Of a stretch of DNA of 36,687 nt, positions 8,748-19,223 are shown one piece after another. This DNA comes from Prevotella sp. Its GTDB lineage: Bacteria; Bacteroidota; Bacteroidia; Bacteroidales; Bacteroidaceae. The stretch lies in NCBI GenBank assembly GCA_017455845.1, contig JAFSYY010000008.1, positions 1-36,687 on the forward strand, written 5' to 3'. A program made the position numbers and the translations under genes. How positions within the stretch are numbered: position 1 is the first letter of the stretch; each line of letters starts with the position of its first letter. The notes beneath the pieces were generated by a model that was not told the DNA's origin, searched no databases, and was given only the letters and a program-made list of their open reading frames with translations.

Positions 8748-8784
8748 AATAATCCCCGAAAAGTTTGGCTTTTCGGGGATTATT
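8748..8784. promoter_or_regulatory. Perfect 16-bp inverted repeat over the -33 box of the plus operon
   Basis: AATAATCCCCGAAAAG (8748-8763), loop TTTGG, and the exact complement (8769-8784). The loop contains the TTTG -33 element of the downstream promoter. No gene ends here, so an operator is more likely than a terminator; that is inference. Confidence 0.7.
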
Positions 8785-8795
8785 GCTTAATTTTG
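8764..8795 (+). promoter_or_regulatory. Bacteroidetes-type promoter of the plus-strand pectin/apiose operon
   Basis: TTTG at 8764-8767, a 20-bp spacer, and TAATTTTG at 8788-8795 match the TTTG/TAnnTTTG consensus. Transcription would start near 8802, giving a leader of about 26 nt before the ATG at 8828. Confidence 0.75.
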
Positions 8796-8827
8796 CACCA
8801 TTATTTGAATCATACTAAAACAAACAA

Positions 8828-10676
<1,849 letters not shown>

Positions 10677-10678
<2 letters not shown>

Positions 10679-10704
10679 ATTGAAGGTTGAAAATTGTAAC
10701 TATG
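10677..10704. repeat. Junction 7-mers between pectate lyase and transketolase subunit A
   Basis: AGATTGA, AGGTTGA, AAATTGT, AACTATG in phase. The first overlaps the TAG stop at 10676-10678, and the last ends exactly on the ATG at 10702-10704. Confidence 0.65.
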
Positions 10705-11532
10705 ACAAATCAAGCATTAACACTCATTGCGGAAAAGAACCGCAAACGCCTGGTTGAGGTGGTCTACCACGCGAAAGCAGGACATATAGGCGGCGACTTG
10801 TCGTGCCTCAACGTTATGACGGCACTCTATTTCCACGTCATGAAGGGCCTTGACCCGCACAACCCGAAAGCCCCCGGGAGAGACCGCTTCGTGTTGTCGA
10901 AGGGCCACTGTGTGGAGGCTCTTTATGTCACCTTGGAGGCCAAGGGATTCCTGAAGCCGGAGGTGCTCGACACGTTAGGACAGTATGGCTCCATACTCAG
11001 CGGACATCCCACCATCGAGGTGCCTGGCATAGAGGTCAACAGCGGAGCCCTGGGCCATGGACTCAGTATCGGTGTCGGCATGGCCATAGCAGCACGCATG
11101 GATAAGAAGGCGTGGAAGACATACGTGCTGATGGGCGACGGCGAACAGGGTGAAGGGTCTATCTACGAGGCTGCCATGGCCGCCAACCGCTATCATTTAG
11201 ACAACCTCGTTGCCATTATCGACCGTAACCACTTGCAGATAAGCGGCAACACGGAGGATGTGATGCCCATCGACAGCATCAGCGAGCGATGGAGTGCCTT
11301 CGGATGGGATGTGATACAGATGAACGGCGACAAGATGGACGACATCGTGAAGACCTTCGATGCGATAGACTATACCAATGGCAAACCACACCTCTTGGTC
11401 TCTGAGACGACCAAGGGCAAGGGCGTATCGTTCATGGAGGGTGTTGCCAAGTGGCATCATGGCGTGCTCAACGAAGAGCAGTGCAAGGCTGCTGTCAAGG
11501 AGATTGAATTAAGAATTAAGGATTTGGAATGA
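10702..11532 (+). CDS. aptA: Transketolase N-terminal subunit, probable apulose-4-phosphate transketolase A
   Basis: A 276-residue thiamine-diphosphate-binding half of a split transketolase. The ThDP motif is visible as GDGEQGEGSIYEAAM near residue 150, ending in the conserved asparagine of NRNHL-type DRNHLQISG. GHCVEALYVTLEAKGFL and ELNSGALGHGLS-like segments are typical of the family. I start at the ATG at 10702, because the upstream TTG lies in the junction repeat. It pairs with the next gene, 30 bp on. In the known non-oxidative D-apiose pathway, AptAB converts D-apulose 4-phosphate plus glyceraldehyde 3-phosphate to xylulose 5-phosphate plus dihydroxyacetone phosphate. The specific role rests on the neighbouring kinase, isomerase and apiosidase; a generic split transketolase is the alternative. 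Confidence 0.8.
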   Translation: MTNQALTLIAEKNRKRLVEVVYHAKAGHIGGDLSCLNVMTALYFHVMKGLDPHNPKAPGRDRFVLSKGHCVEALYVTLEAKGFLKPEVLDTLGQYGSILSGHPTIEVPGIEVNSGALGHGLSIGVGMAIAARMDKKAWKTYVLMGDGEQGEGSIYEAAMAANRYHLDNLVAIIDRNHLQISGNTEDVMPIDSISERWSAFGWDVIQMNGDKMDDIVKTFDAIDYTNGKPHLLVSETTKGKGVSFMEGVAKWHHGVLNEEQCKAAVKEIELRIKDLE

Positions 11533-11533
11533 T
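11506..11533. repeat. Junction 7-mers between transketolase subunits
   Basis: GAATTAA, GAATTAA, GGATTTG, GAATGAT in phase. They encode the last residues of subunit A (IELRIKDLE) and include its TGA stop. Confidence 0.6.
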
Positions 11534-11562
11534 TTTAAATCAAAAATCAAAATTGATGAAAT

Positions 11563-12492
11563 ATGATTGCATGTAGAAAACAGTTTACCGACACGTTGCT
11601 GGAACTGGCACGCGAGGATAAAGATATTATAGCCGTGACCACCGATGCACGCGGCTCTGTGACGCTCGGCGACTATGCCAGTGCGCTGCCCGAGCAGTTT
11701 GTGGAGTGTGGCATTGCCGAACAAGATGCTGTAGGTATCTCGGCAGGCCTGGCACACTCTGGCAAGAAGGTTTTTTGCTGCGGGCCGGCATGCTTCTATG
11801 TGGCTCGTTCCCTGGAACAGGTGAAGGTTGACCTAGCCTATTCCGAGAACCCCGTTACCATCCTTGGTGTCTCTGGCGGTGTGGCCTACGGTGCCCTGGG
11901 TGCCACCCACCACTCGCTGCACGACATTGCCGTGCTGCGCACCTTCCCGGGCATGACCGTCTGTCTGCCTTCCGACTGGCGTGTCACGCGGAAACTCGTC
12001 AGATTCCTCGTCGACTTCGACAAGCCCTGCTACGTCCGCGTAGGACGTGCCGCAGTGCCCGACGTCTACGAGAACGACGACTTCAACTTCGAGGTCGGCA
12101 AGGCCATCACTGTGATGGATGGCACCGACGTTACTATCGTGGCTACTGGCGAGACCGTCTACCATGCCTGGCAGGCTGGCCTGCTGTTGAAGCAGCAGGG
12201 CATCGCCGCCCGTGTGCTGGATATGTCGTGGATAAAACCCTTCGACGAGGAGGCTGTCCGTAAGGCTGCCCGCGATACCGGCCGTATCGTCACCGTAGAG
12301 GAGCACTCGCGCTTCGGTGGCCTGGGCGCCATCGTCTGTGAGACGCTGTCGGAGACTCCGGTGCCTGTACGTATCATCGGCATCCCCGATGAGAATGTTG
12401 TTCATGGCACCAATGCCGAGATTTTCCATCATTATGGCCTTGATGCAGAAGGTGTGGCGAAAACAGTGGCTAGGTTTATAAGTGAAGAGTGA
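11563..12492 (+). CDS. aptB: Transketolase C-terminal subunit, probable apulose-4-phosphate transketolase B
   Basis: A 309-residue second half of the split transketolase, with the pyrimidine-binding and C-terminal domains. ECGIAEQDAVGISAGLA near residue 45 carries the glutamate that activates the thiamine cofactor, and THHSLHDIAVLRTFPGM is the usual substrate-site region. The C-terminal domain contains IVATGETVYHAWQAG and VTVEEHSRFGGLG. It is cytoplasmic and forms the active enzyme with the preceding subunit. Its last residues (SEE) and TGA stop come from an AGTGAAG repeat that continues to the kinase. The substrate is inferred from context, as for the A subunit. Confidence 0.8.
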   Translation: MIACRKQFTDTLLELAREDKDIIAVTTDARGSVTLGDYASALPEQFVECGIAEQDAVGISAGLAHSGKKVFCCGPACFYVARSLEQVKVDLAYSENPVTILGVSGGVAYGALGATHHSLHDIAVLRTFPGMTVCLPSDWRVTRKLVRFLVDFDKPCYVRVGRAAVPDVYENDDFNFEVGKAITVMDGTDVTIVATGETVYHAWQAGLLLKQQGIAARVLDMSWIKPFDEEAVRKAARDTGRIVTVEEHSRFGGLGAIVCETLSETPVPVRIIGIPDENVVHGTNAEIFHHYGLDAEGVAKTVARFISEE

Positions 12493-12543
12493 AGAGTGAA
12501 GCGGGAAGAGTGAAGAGTGACGAGTGAAGACTTTGCTACCGCT
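12481..12543. repeat. Junction 7-mer array with TTTGCTACCGCT, ending at the kinase start
   Basis: Nine 7-mers in exact phase: AGTGAAG three times, CGGGAAG, AGTGAAG, AGTGACG, AGTGAAG, ACTTTGC, TACCGCT. The transketolase TGA stop is in the second, and the kinase ATG follows immediately at 12544. Confidence 0.85.
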
Positions 12544-14004
12544 ATGAATACTATCATTGCCATAGACCAAAGTACCTCGTCGACCAAGGCCTTCCTGTTC
12601 GACGAGCATTGCCGTATGCTGGCCCGTACTCATGTAGACCACAAGCAGTATTACCCTCAGACAGGTTGGGTAGAGCACGATGCTGAAGAAATATATAATA
12701 ATATGGTGGAGGCCATCAGAAACCTCAACCCCAGCCCCTCTTCCTCCCTCTGTCTCACCAACCAGCGTGAGACCGCCGTGGTATGGAGCAAGACCACCGG
12801 CCGTCCCATTGCCCATGCGGTGGTATGGCAGGACACCCGCGGGGCGGGGTTGTGCCGCCGGTTGCGCAGCGATGCCCGGACGGTAGACATGGTGATGCAG
12901 AAGAGCGGACTGCTCATCGACCCCAACTTCTCTGCCAGTGGCGTGAAATGGCTGCTTGACAATATCGAGGGTGCCAGGGCAGCAGCCCAGGATGGCGACC
13001 TGCTGATGGGTACCATCGACACCTGGCTCATCTGGAAACTGACAGGCGGCAAGGTGCATGCCACCGAAACCACCAACGCCTCGCGCACCATGCTCTTCAA
13101 TATCCATACCATGCAGTGGGACGACGACCTGCTGGCGCTTTTCAATATACCCCGTTCTATGATGCCCGAGATGCGCCCTTGCGATGCCGTCTACGGCGAG
13201 ACCACCGTGGAGGGCTTGTTTGCCGAGCCCATACCCATTGCCGGTGTGCTGGGCGATTCGCATGGGGCCCTGGTAGGACAGATGTGTTTCGGGAAAGGCT
13301 CGGGCAAGGTGACCTACGGCACCGGGTCGAGCGTCATGGTGAATATCGGCGAGGAGCCTATGGCGGCTCCCGAAGGACTGGTTACCAGTGTAGGCTTCTC
13401 TGCCTTGGGCAAGACATGGTATGGCTTCGAAGGCAATATCTACAGCACGGGGGCTACGCTGAAATGGATATGCGACCAGTTGAAACTCATTGGAAAGCCG
13501 TCGGAGATGGAGGCCCTGGCAACGAGCGTGGAGAGCACCGGCGGCGTGTATATCGTGCCGGCCTTCAGCGGACTGGGCGCCCCCTGGTGGCAGAGTGATG
13601 TCAAGGGAGCCGTCTTCGGACTTACCTTTGCCACGACGAAGGCCCATTTCCTAAGGGCCGCCTTGGAGTCTGTCGCCTATCAGATTAAGGACTTGGTAGA
13701 TGTGATGGTACGTGCTACGGGTGGCCGGCTGAATGAGATATGTGCCGACGGCGGCCCCACGAAGAACCTGTTTCTCATGCAGTTTCAGGCAGACCTGCTG
13801 CAGACACCCGTTGTATGCACTGAGGTAGAGGATGCGTCGGCGCTGGGTGCTGTCATCATGAACGGCTTTGCCCGTCGCCTCTGGCAGAGTTTCAGCGAGG
13901 TGACAGGCCTGCGCAAGGTCACTCAGGTCATTGCCCCGCAGCCCGACAGCCACGATGCCCTCTATGCCGGATGGCGCAAGGCAGTGGAAAAACTCATAAA
14001 CTAA
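12544..14004 (+). CDS. aptK: FGGY-family sugar kinase, probable D-apulose kinase
   Basis: A 486-residue kinase of the FGGY fold, close to glycerol kinase. It opens with IIAIDQSTSSTKAFLFDEH (N-terminal ATP/phosphate loop) and has LTNQRETAVVW, a WLIWKLTGG segment near residue 165, GDSHGALVGQ near 245 and YIVPAFSGLGAPWW near 345. I chose the ATG at 12544 because the GTG upstream lies in the junction repeat. In the apiose pathway AptK phosphorylates D-apulose at C4, feeding the transketolase encoded just upstream. Glycerol kinase is the main alternative, but no glycerol genes are nearby, whereas apiosidase, isomerase and split transketolase are. Confidence 0.8.
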   Translation: MNTIIAIDQSTSSTKAFLFDEHCRMLARTHVDHKQYYPQTGWVEHDAEEIYNNMVEAIRNLNPSPSSSLCLTNQRETAVVWSKTTGRPIAHAVVWQDTRGAGLCRRLRSDARTVDMVMQKSGLLIDPNFSASGVKWLLDNIEGARAAAQDGDLLMGTIDTWLIWKLTGGKVHATETTNASRTMLFNIHTMQWDDDLLALFNIPRSMMPEMRPCDAVYGETTVEGLFAEPIPIAGVLGDSHGALVGQMCFGKGSGKVTYGTGSSVMVNIGEEPMAAPEGLVTSVGFSALGKTWYGFEGNIYSTGATLKWICDQLKLIGKPSEMEALATSVESTGGVYIVPAFSGLGAPWWQSDVKGAVFGLTFATTKAHFLRAALESVAYQIKDLVDVMVRATGGRLNEICADGGPTKNLFLMQFQADLLQTPVVCTEVEDASALGAVIMNGFARRLWQSFSEVTGLRKVTQVIAPQPDSHDALYAGWRKAVEKLIN

Positions 14005-14045
14005 AACTCAATAACTCGAAAACTAATAAACTCAAAAACAATATG
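13990..14045. repeat. Degenerate junction repeat between kinase and isomerase
   Basis: A run of AAACTCA-like words with 6-9 bp spacing that spans the kinase stop (14002-14004) and ends at the isomerase ATG (14043-14045). The phase is imperfect compared with other junctions. Confidence 0.5.
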
Positions 14046-15467
14046 AAAAACGGAAAACAGTGCTTTGGCGTGATTATAGGAACACGCGCCTATTTTAATT
14101 CAGAACTTGCCCGCGACGTGCGCAAGCAGTTGTTGAAGACCCTCGAAGACGAAGGCTTTGAGTATATCATCCTGCCTGAGGATGCCACGCCGACAGGCTC
14201 TTCAAGCATTGAGACCCGTGAGGACGGGCTGAAGGTGTCGAGACAGTTTCGTGAGCATCGCGACGAGATTGACGGCATCATCGTGTCGCTGCCAAACTTC
14301 GGCTTTGAGATAGGTATCATCAATGCCATCAGCGATGCCGACCTTAACGTGCCCGTGATGGTGCAGGCCTGCGACGACGAGAACGACAAGGTAGACCTCG
14401 ACTCGCGCCGCGATGCCTTCTGCGGGAAAATCTCCGTCTGCAACAACCTCTACCAGTATGGCATACCCTTCACCGACACCACCCTCCACACCTATTCTAT
14501 ATATAGTCCGCTGCTGGCACAAGACCTCCGCAGGTTTGCTGCCGTATGCAGGGTGGTCAACGGCCTGCGCCACTGCCGCCTCGGACAGATAGGCACACGG
14601 CCACTGGGCTTCAACACTTGCCGCGCCAGCGAGAAACTACTTCAGCGCAGCGGTATCACCGTGGTGCCTGCCGACCTCTCTGAGATTCTTTATGCAGCAG
14701 AAAAGATTCACGACGACGACCCGAAGTTCAAGGCGATGTGCGAGCGCGTCGCCTGCTATGCCAAGGTGCCGGAGGCCTATCGCGAGAAACTCTCTCTTCA
14801 GGCAAAGTTCGGCGTGGCCGTAGAGAACTGGATCGAGGCCAACGACGTGCAGGCCGTGGCTATCCAGTGCTGGGACTCCCTGGAGCAGAACTATGGCTGC
14901 GCTCCCTGCGTCACCATGTCGATGCTCAGCGACAAACTGATACCTGCCGCCTGCGAGACCGACCTCGCCGGTGCCGTGTCTATGTATGCCCTCGCTCTGG
15001 CCTCGCAGAGCGCACCCGCCCTGCTCGACTGGAACAACAACTTCGCCGAGGATCGCATCAAGTGCGTCTGCACACATTGTGGCAACTTCCCCAAGTCGTT
15101 TGTGGGTAATGATGACCTGAAACTCGGACCGCTCGGCGTGCTCGGACGTACGCTCGGCAAGATTAACACCTTCGGTGCCGTCTATGCCAAGGTGTCGGAA
15201 GGCCCCTTCACCTTCTTCCGTATCTCTACCGACGACCCCAAGGGCTGCATCAAAGCCTACTTGGGCAAGGGTCAGATTACCAACGACCCCTACGGCATGG
15301 ACGGATGTATCGCCGTGACACAGGTGGAGAACCTGCAGCCGCTGATGAAGTATATCTGTAAGAACGGCTTTGAGCACCATGTGGCCATGTGCCGCACCGA
15401 TGTGGTGGATATCCTCGACGAGGCCATCAACACCTATCTGGGCTGGAACCTCTATGTGCATGAATAA
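14043..15467 (+). CDS. L-fucose/L-arabinose isomerase-like protein, probable D-apiose isomerase
   Basis: A 474-residue cytoplasmic isomerase-fold protein. The region CWDSLEQNYGCAPCVTMSML followed by AACETDLAGA and LLDWNNN resembles fucose isomerase, where the glutamate and aspartate bind the metal; a histidine in CTHCGN could complete the site. The N-terminal Rossmann-like part starts CFGVIIGTRAYFN. The start at 14043 follows the junction repeat; the upstream in-frame extension is lysine/asparagine-rich noise. Lying directly after the kinase and transketolase, the natural job is aldose to ketose conversion of D-apiose to D-apulose. That substrate is inference; fucose, arabinose or rhamnose-type substrates remain possible. 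Confidence 0.75.
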   Translation: MKNGKQCFGVIIGTRAYFNSELARDVRKQLLKTLEDEGFEYIILPEDATPTGSSSIETREDGLKVSRQFREHRDEIDGIIVSLPNFGFEIGIINAISDADLNVPVMVQACDDENDKVDLDSRRDAFCGKISVCNNLYQYGIPFTDTTLHTYSIYSPLLAQDLRRFAAVCRVVNGLRHCRLGQIGTRPLGFNTCRASEKLLQRSGITVVPADLSEILYAAEKIHDDDPKFKAMCERVACYAKVPEAYREKLSLQAKFGVAVENWIEANDVQAVAIQCWDSLEQNYGCAPCVTMSMLSDKLIPAACETDLAGAVSMYALALASQSAPALLDWNNNFAEDRIKCVCTHCGNFPKSFVGNDDLKLGPLGVLGRTLGKINTFGAVYAKVSEGPFTFFRISTDDPKGCIKAYLGKGQITNDPYGMDGCIAVTQVENLQPLMKYICKNGFEHHVAMCRTDVVDILDEAINTYLGWNLYVHE

Positions 15468-15508
15468 CCAACATTTTCAAACAACTACTTATAATACAAC
15501 TGTAAACA

Positions 15509-18500
15509 ATGAAAAAAATCATTCTGAAGAAAGCACTCCTGCTGTTTTGCATGGTGTGCGGCAATGTGGCAGCCTACGCCATCGGCGGCGACGGCTGCTA
15601 TTTCGTGCAGACCTTTGAAGACCTGACCACTTATCCGGAGACGAAGCCCGACACTGAGACGGCCTTCAACGTCGAGTCACAGGGCGAGTGGCTGTATCTC
15701 GGGGCCTTCCAGGCCACCAATGCCAGTTATATCCCCGACGGGTCGGAGCATAACCTGCGCATGACCAAGAACGGCTCGTATGTCATCACGCCGGTGGTTA
15801 GCAACGGCATCAGCCGCGTGACCTTCGACATCGGCCGTGCCTCGGTGAAGGTGTACACCTCTGCCGACGGCGGTGCCACCTGGGCAGAGGCCACGCAGAC
15901 CGTCAGCGGCAAGAAGGTGACGGTGACCGTGGACAGCGAGACGGTGAATCGCATCAAGATTGCCAACGATGCCTCGAAGGATGCCGACATCGACAACCTC
16001 GCCGTCTATGCACAGACCTACGAGACCACCGTGACGGTTGCCACCGGCGATGCCACGGATATTACCGAAACCACCGCCACCCTGAGCGGAAGCATCACCA
16101 AGCAGGAAGAAGCCATTGCCGAGGTGGGCTTCGTGTGGAGCAGCACCAGCAAGGAGCCCACACTCAGCGACAATGTGGTTGCTGCCCCTGCTGTGGCCAA
16201 CGACTTCAGCGTCAGCGTGACCGGACTACGCGAGGGTGCCACCGTCTACTACCGTGCCTACGCCAAGTATGGCGACACCCAGACCTACGGCCCCATCAAG
16301 CGTTTCAAGACCCTGGTCAAGGATAACGGCCAGACCATCGACGAGGAGGGCCGCTACTTCGTTCAGGACTTCGAGGACCAGTCGCAGTATCCGGCCAACT
16401 CGTCGGCCGTGGATGCCGAGTATTACGTTGCAGGCCAGGGCACCTGGATCTACACGAAAGCCGGTGTCTCTACCAACAGCAGTTATACCAACGGCTCCAC
16501 CGCCAACCTGCGTATGCCTAAGAACGGCTCCTACGTCATCACCCCCATACTGAACAGCGGCGTGAAGCGGGTGACATGGATTCAGACGCGTCAGGAGGTG
16601 ACGGCCTATACCTCGACCGATGGCGGCGACACATGGACTGCTGCCACGATAACCAGCAACGACAAAGTGCGCACCGTGGAGGTGAACGGCCTCAACGTGA
16701 ACCGCATCAAACTGGCCAACGACGGCGGCAAGGATGCCGACATCGACGACCTCACCGTCTATGCACAGGCCTTCGGCACACCCGCCACGGTGGCTACCGG
16801 CAGTGCCATTAACATCACGAAGAACACGGCAGAGGTCAGCGGACAGATTATCGATGCCGGCGACCAGCCCATCACCGAGGCCGGCATCATCTGGAGGAGC
16901 GTGCCCAGCGGTGCTGCCGTTGAGTCGGCCATCCCCACACTGGCCGACAACATCGTGGAGGTGGAAGACGTGAACGGGCTGACCGAGTTCTCGCTGCTCA
17001 TCACTGGCCTGAAGGCCGAGCAGACGGTGTGCTACCGTGCCTACGTGCTGTCGAACGCCGGCTATGCCTTCGGCGACGTGAAGAGTTTCACCACCGCTGA
17101 GGCTACGCCTGCCGTGGTACAGACCAGCGACGTGACCAAGAGCGGCAAGAAGTATCGCTTAGGCGGTGTGGTGACCGACGACGGCGGCATGGACCTGCAG
17201 GAGGTAGGCATCGTCTACGGTATGGAGTCCGGCCTTAATTATAATAATGGTACGCGCGTGGCCATGAGCAAACCGTCTTATAAGTTCTCCACCAGCGTAG
17301 CCCTGGAAGAGGCCACCACCTACTATGTCCGCGCTTACGCCATCACCGCCAAGGGTACTGTCTACGGCGAGGAGAAGCAGTTTGTCACCGAGGACATCCC
17401 TGAGACACCCGACAATATCTTAGGCGAGGAGATCTGGTGCTCGCCCGACGGCGACGACGCCACCGCCGACGGCTCGCAGGAGCATCCCTTCTTCGACCTG
17501 CAGAAAGCCGTTGACATGGCACAGCCCGGCGACCGCATCTGGATGATGGCCGGCACGTATGTCTACGACAAGCGCATCAACATCGACGACACCAACGGCG
17601 AGCCCGACAAGATGATTGAACTCTTCGGCAAGGACGGCCAGGCCGTGCTCGACTTCTCGGGCATGCCCTACCACGCCCACTCCAACAACCCCTACCAGGG
17701 CGTGCGCCTGACCAGTTCCTACTGGCACTTCAAGAACATTGACATCACCAACGCCTCGGACAACGGACTGCTCATAGAGCGTAACAAGCCCACCGGCGGC
17801 TCGGCATCCGACATTGCCAGCCGCACGCAGGACGGCCACGACAACATCATCGAACTGTGTAACTTCTACCGCAACGGCGACACTGGCCTGCAGATGAAGA
17901 ACCTCGCCGCCAACAACAAGGTCATCAACTGCGACTCCTACCTCAATTGCGACGAGGGCGAGGGCGATGCCGACGGTTTTGCACCCAAACTATCGGTTGG
18001 CGACAACAACTACTTCTACGGCTGCCGCGCATGGGCCAACAGCGACGACGGCTGGGACGTGTTCTACAAGAAGGAAGGCGGCTTCGGCGACAATATGACC
18101 ATCGTCATCGAGAACTGCATCTCTTATAAGAACGGATTCCTCGACCTGCAGACCATCGCCCCCGACGGCAATGGCAACGGCTATAAGTGCGGCTCGAACC
18201 AGGGTGCCATGAACGTGGTGCTGAACCGCTGCCTGGCCATCCACAACAAGGCCAAGGGCTTCGACCAGAACCATAACGCCGGCGACATCATCATGAACAA
18301 CTGTACGGGCATGACGCTGAAGAGCCTCTGCGGCGAGAAAGCATACAGTTACCGCATCTATGAGGACATTGCCAGCGGCCACGAGGTGCGCCTTACCAAC
18401 TGTATCGCCATCAACGACAACGATGCCACCGACAAGCGCGATAAGAACACCGGCCTGCCCAAGGACGGCGAGAACGGCAAGTATGGTGAATATGGTCGGT

Positions 18501-19105
18501 TTGAGGTTGACGAGACCCTGAGCGGCATGACCATCACCACCAGCGAGTTTCAGAAGGCTCATCCCGACTTTTTCGTCAGCATCGATGATGAGGAACTGAT
18601 AGCACCGCGCGACGAGGACGGCAACCTGCCGGAGATCTCCTTCGCACACATCAAGGGCGAGGCTTCTCACAAGATGTACGACGGCTCTACCGTGACATCG
18701 GAAGACCTGCTGATTGACAAGGGCACGAAGGTGGAGGCCACCACCTACCGTGGCATCGACATCAACGGCATAGAGTATGTTGGTGACGCACCCGACCTCG
18801 GTGCCTACGAGTACGACGGAGATACAGGCACTGCCATCCGCCTCGTCAGCCAGGAGTCGGAAGGCGGCAGCGTGCGTCTCTTCCAGGCCCAGAACGGCAT
18901 CCTCTTTGTCACCGTTAGCGGCCCAGAGGCTTTGGGCCACTACCGTGCAGCCCTCTGCGATGCCGGCGGGCGCATCCTCGGTCAGCATCTGTTCACCGGC
19001 AAGACCACGGCCATCCGTCTGCCGAAGGGTGCCAACGGCATGGTGGTGCTGAAGGTCGAGGGCGACAACGGCTTCAAGGGCGTTGCCAAGGCGATTGTTA
19101 AATAA
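15509..19105 (+). CDS. PL9 pectate lyase with duplicated N-terminal modules
   Basis: A 1198-residue secreted lyase with signal peptide (1-24). Residues 28-170 and 280-420 are two copies of a beta-rich module (YFVQTFED and YFVQDFED, each with NGSYVITP and KDADID). Three fibronectin-III-like domains follow the copies (about 172-268, 425-530, 533-628). The PL9 beta-helix runs from about 640 to 1050. Asp822, Asp846, Asp847 and Asp850 (DGFAPK, SDDGWD) have the same spacing as the calcium aspartates of Pel9A, and Lys893 in GYKCGS could be the catalytic base. The last about 70 residues (FTGKTTAIRLPKGANGMVVL) resemble a type 9 secretion C-terminal domain. It would cut polygalacturonate outside the cell. 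Confidence 0.88.
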   Translation: MKKIILKKALLLFCMVCGNVAAYAIGGDGCYFVQTFEDLTTYPETKPDTETAFNVESQGEWLYLGAFQATNASYIPDGSEHNLRMTKNGSYVITPVVSNGISRVTFDIGRASVKVYTSADGGATWAEATQTVSGKKVTVTVDSETVNRIKIANDASKDADIDNLAVYAQTYETTVTVATGDATDITETTATLSGSITKQEEAIAEVGFVWSSTSKEPTLSDNVVAAPAVANDFSVSVTGLREGATVYYRAYAKYGDTQTYGPIKRFKTLVKDNGQTIDEEGRYFVQDFEDQSQYPANSSAVDAEYYVAGQGTWIYTKAGVSTNSSYTNGSTANLRMPKNGSYVITPILNSGVKRVTWIQTRQEVTAYTSTDGGDTWTAATITSNDKVRTVEVNGLNVNRIKLANDGGKDADIDDLTVYAQAFGTPATVATGSAINITKNTAEVSGQIIDAGDQPITEAGIIWRSVPSGAAVESAIPTLADNIVEVEDVNGLTEFSLLITGLKAEQTVCYRAYVLSNAGYAFGDVKSFTTAEATPAVVQTSDVTKSGKKYRLGGVVTDDGGMDLQEVGIVYGMESGLNYNNGTRVAMSKPSYKFSTSVALEEATTYYVRAYAITAKGTVYGEEKQFVTEDIPETPDNILGEEIWCSPDGDDATADGSQEHPFFDLQKAVDMAQPGDRIWMMAGTYVYDKRINIDDTNGEPDKMIELFGKDGQAVLDFSGMPYHAHSNNPYQGVRLTSSYWHFKNIDITNASDNGLLIERNKPTGGSASDIASRTQDGHDNIIELCNFYRNGDTGLQMKNLAANNKVINCDSYLNCDEGEGDADGFAPKLSVGDNNYFYGCRAWANSDDGWDVFYKKEGGFGDNMTIVIENCISYKNGFLDLQTIAPDGNGNGYKCGSNQGAMNVVLNRCLAIHNKAKGFDQNHNAGDIIMNNCTGMTLKSLCGEKAYSYRIYEDIASGHEVRLTNCIAINDNDATDKRDKNTGLPKDGENGKYGEYGRFEVDETLSGMTITTSEFQKAHPDFFVSIDDEELIAPRDEDGNLPEISFAHIKGEASHKMYDGSTVTSEDLLIDKGTKVEATTYRGIDINGIEYVGDAPDLGAYEYDGDTGTAIRLVSQESEGGSVRLFQAQNGILFVTVSGPEALGHYRAALCDAGGRILGQHLFTGKTTAIRLPKGANGMVVLKVEGDNGFKGVAKAIVK

Positions 19106-19109
19106 AAAC

Positions 19110-19207
19110 TGAGTCTACTTGAAAAAGCCTACCCCTCCCCTACATGGGAGGGGAGTGCCATGCGGCTTGTTCGCAGGCAGTAGCAGGGACTTTTTAAAGT
19201 AGACTCA
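19110..19207. repeat. Nested palindromic element between the PL9 lyase and the transporter
   Basis: Outer arms of 18 bp with one mismatch (TGAGTCTACTTGAAAAAG at 19110-19127 against 19190-19207) enclose CCCCTCCC (19132-19139) and GGGAGGGG (19146-19153). The design is that of the element at 833-906. Being in the leader of the transporter gene it may also act as an mRNA structure or attenuator. Confidence 0.75.
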
Positions 19208-19223
19208 ATCAAACAATTCAACG

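Noticed and set aside
11833-13647. Long minus-strand open frame opposite transketolase B and the kinase (604 codons)
   Set aside because: It is the antisense shadow of GC-rich codons. The plus-strand genes have clear family motifs throughout.
17990-18988. Minus-strand open frame opposite the PL9 lyase (332 codons)
   Set aside because: The plus-strand PL9 catalytic domain, with its spaced calcium aspartates, fills this region.
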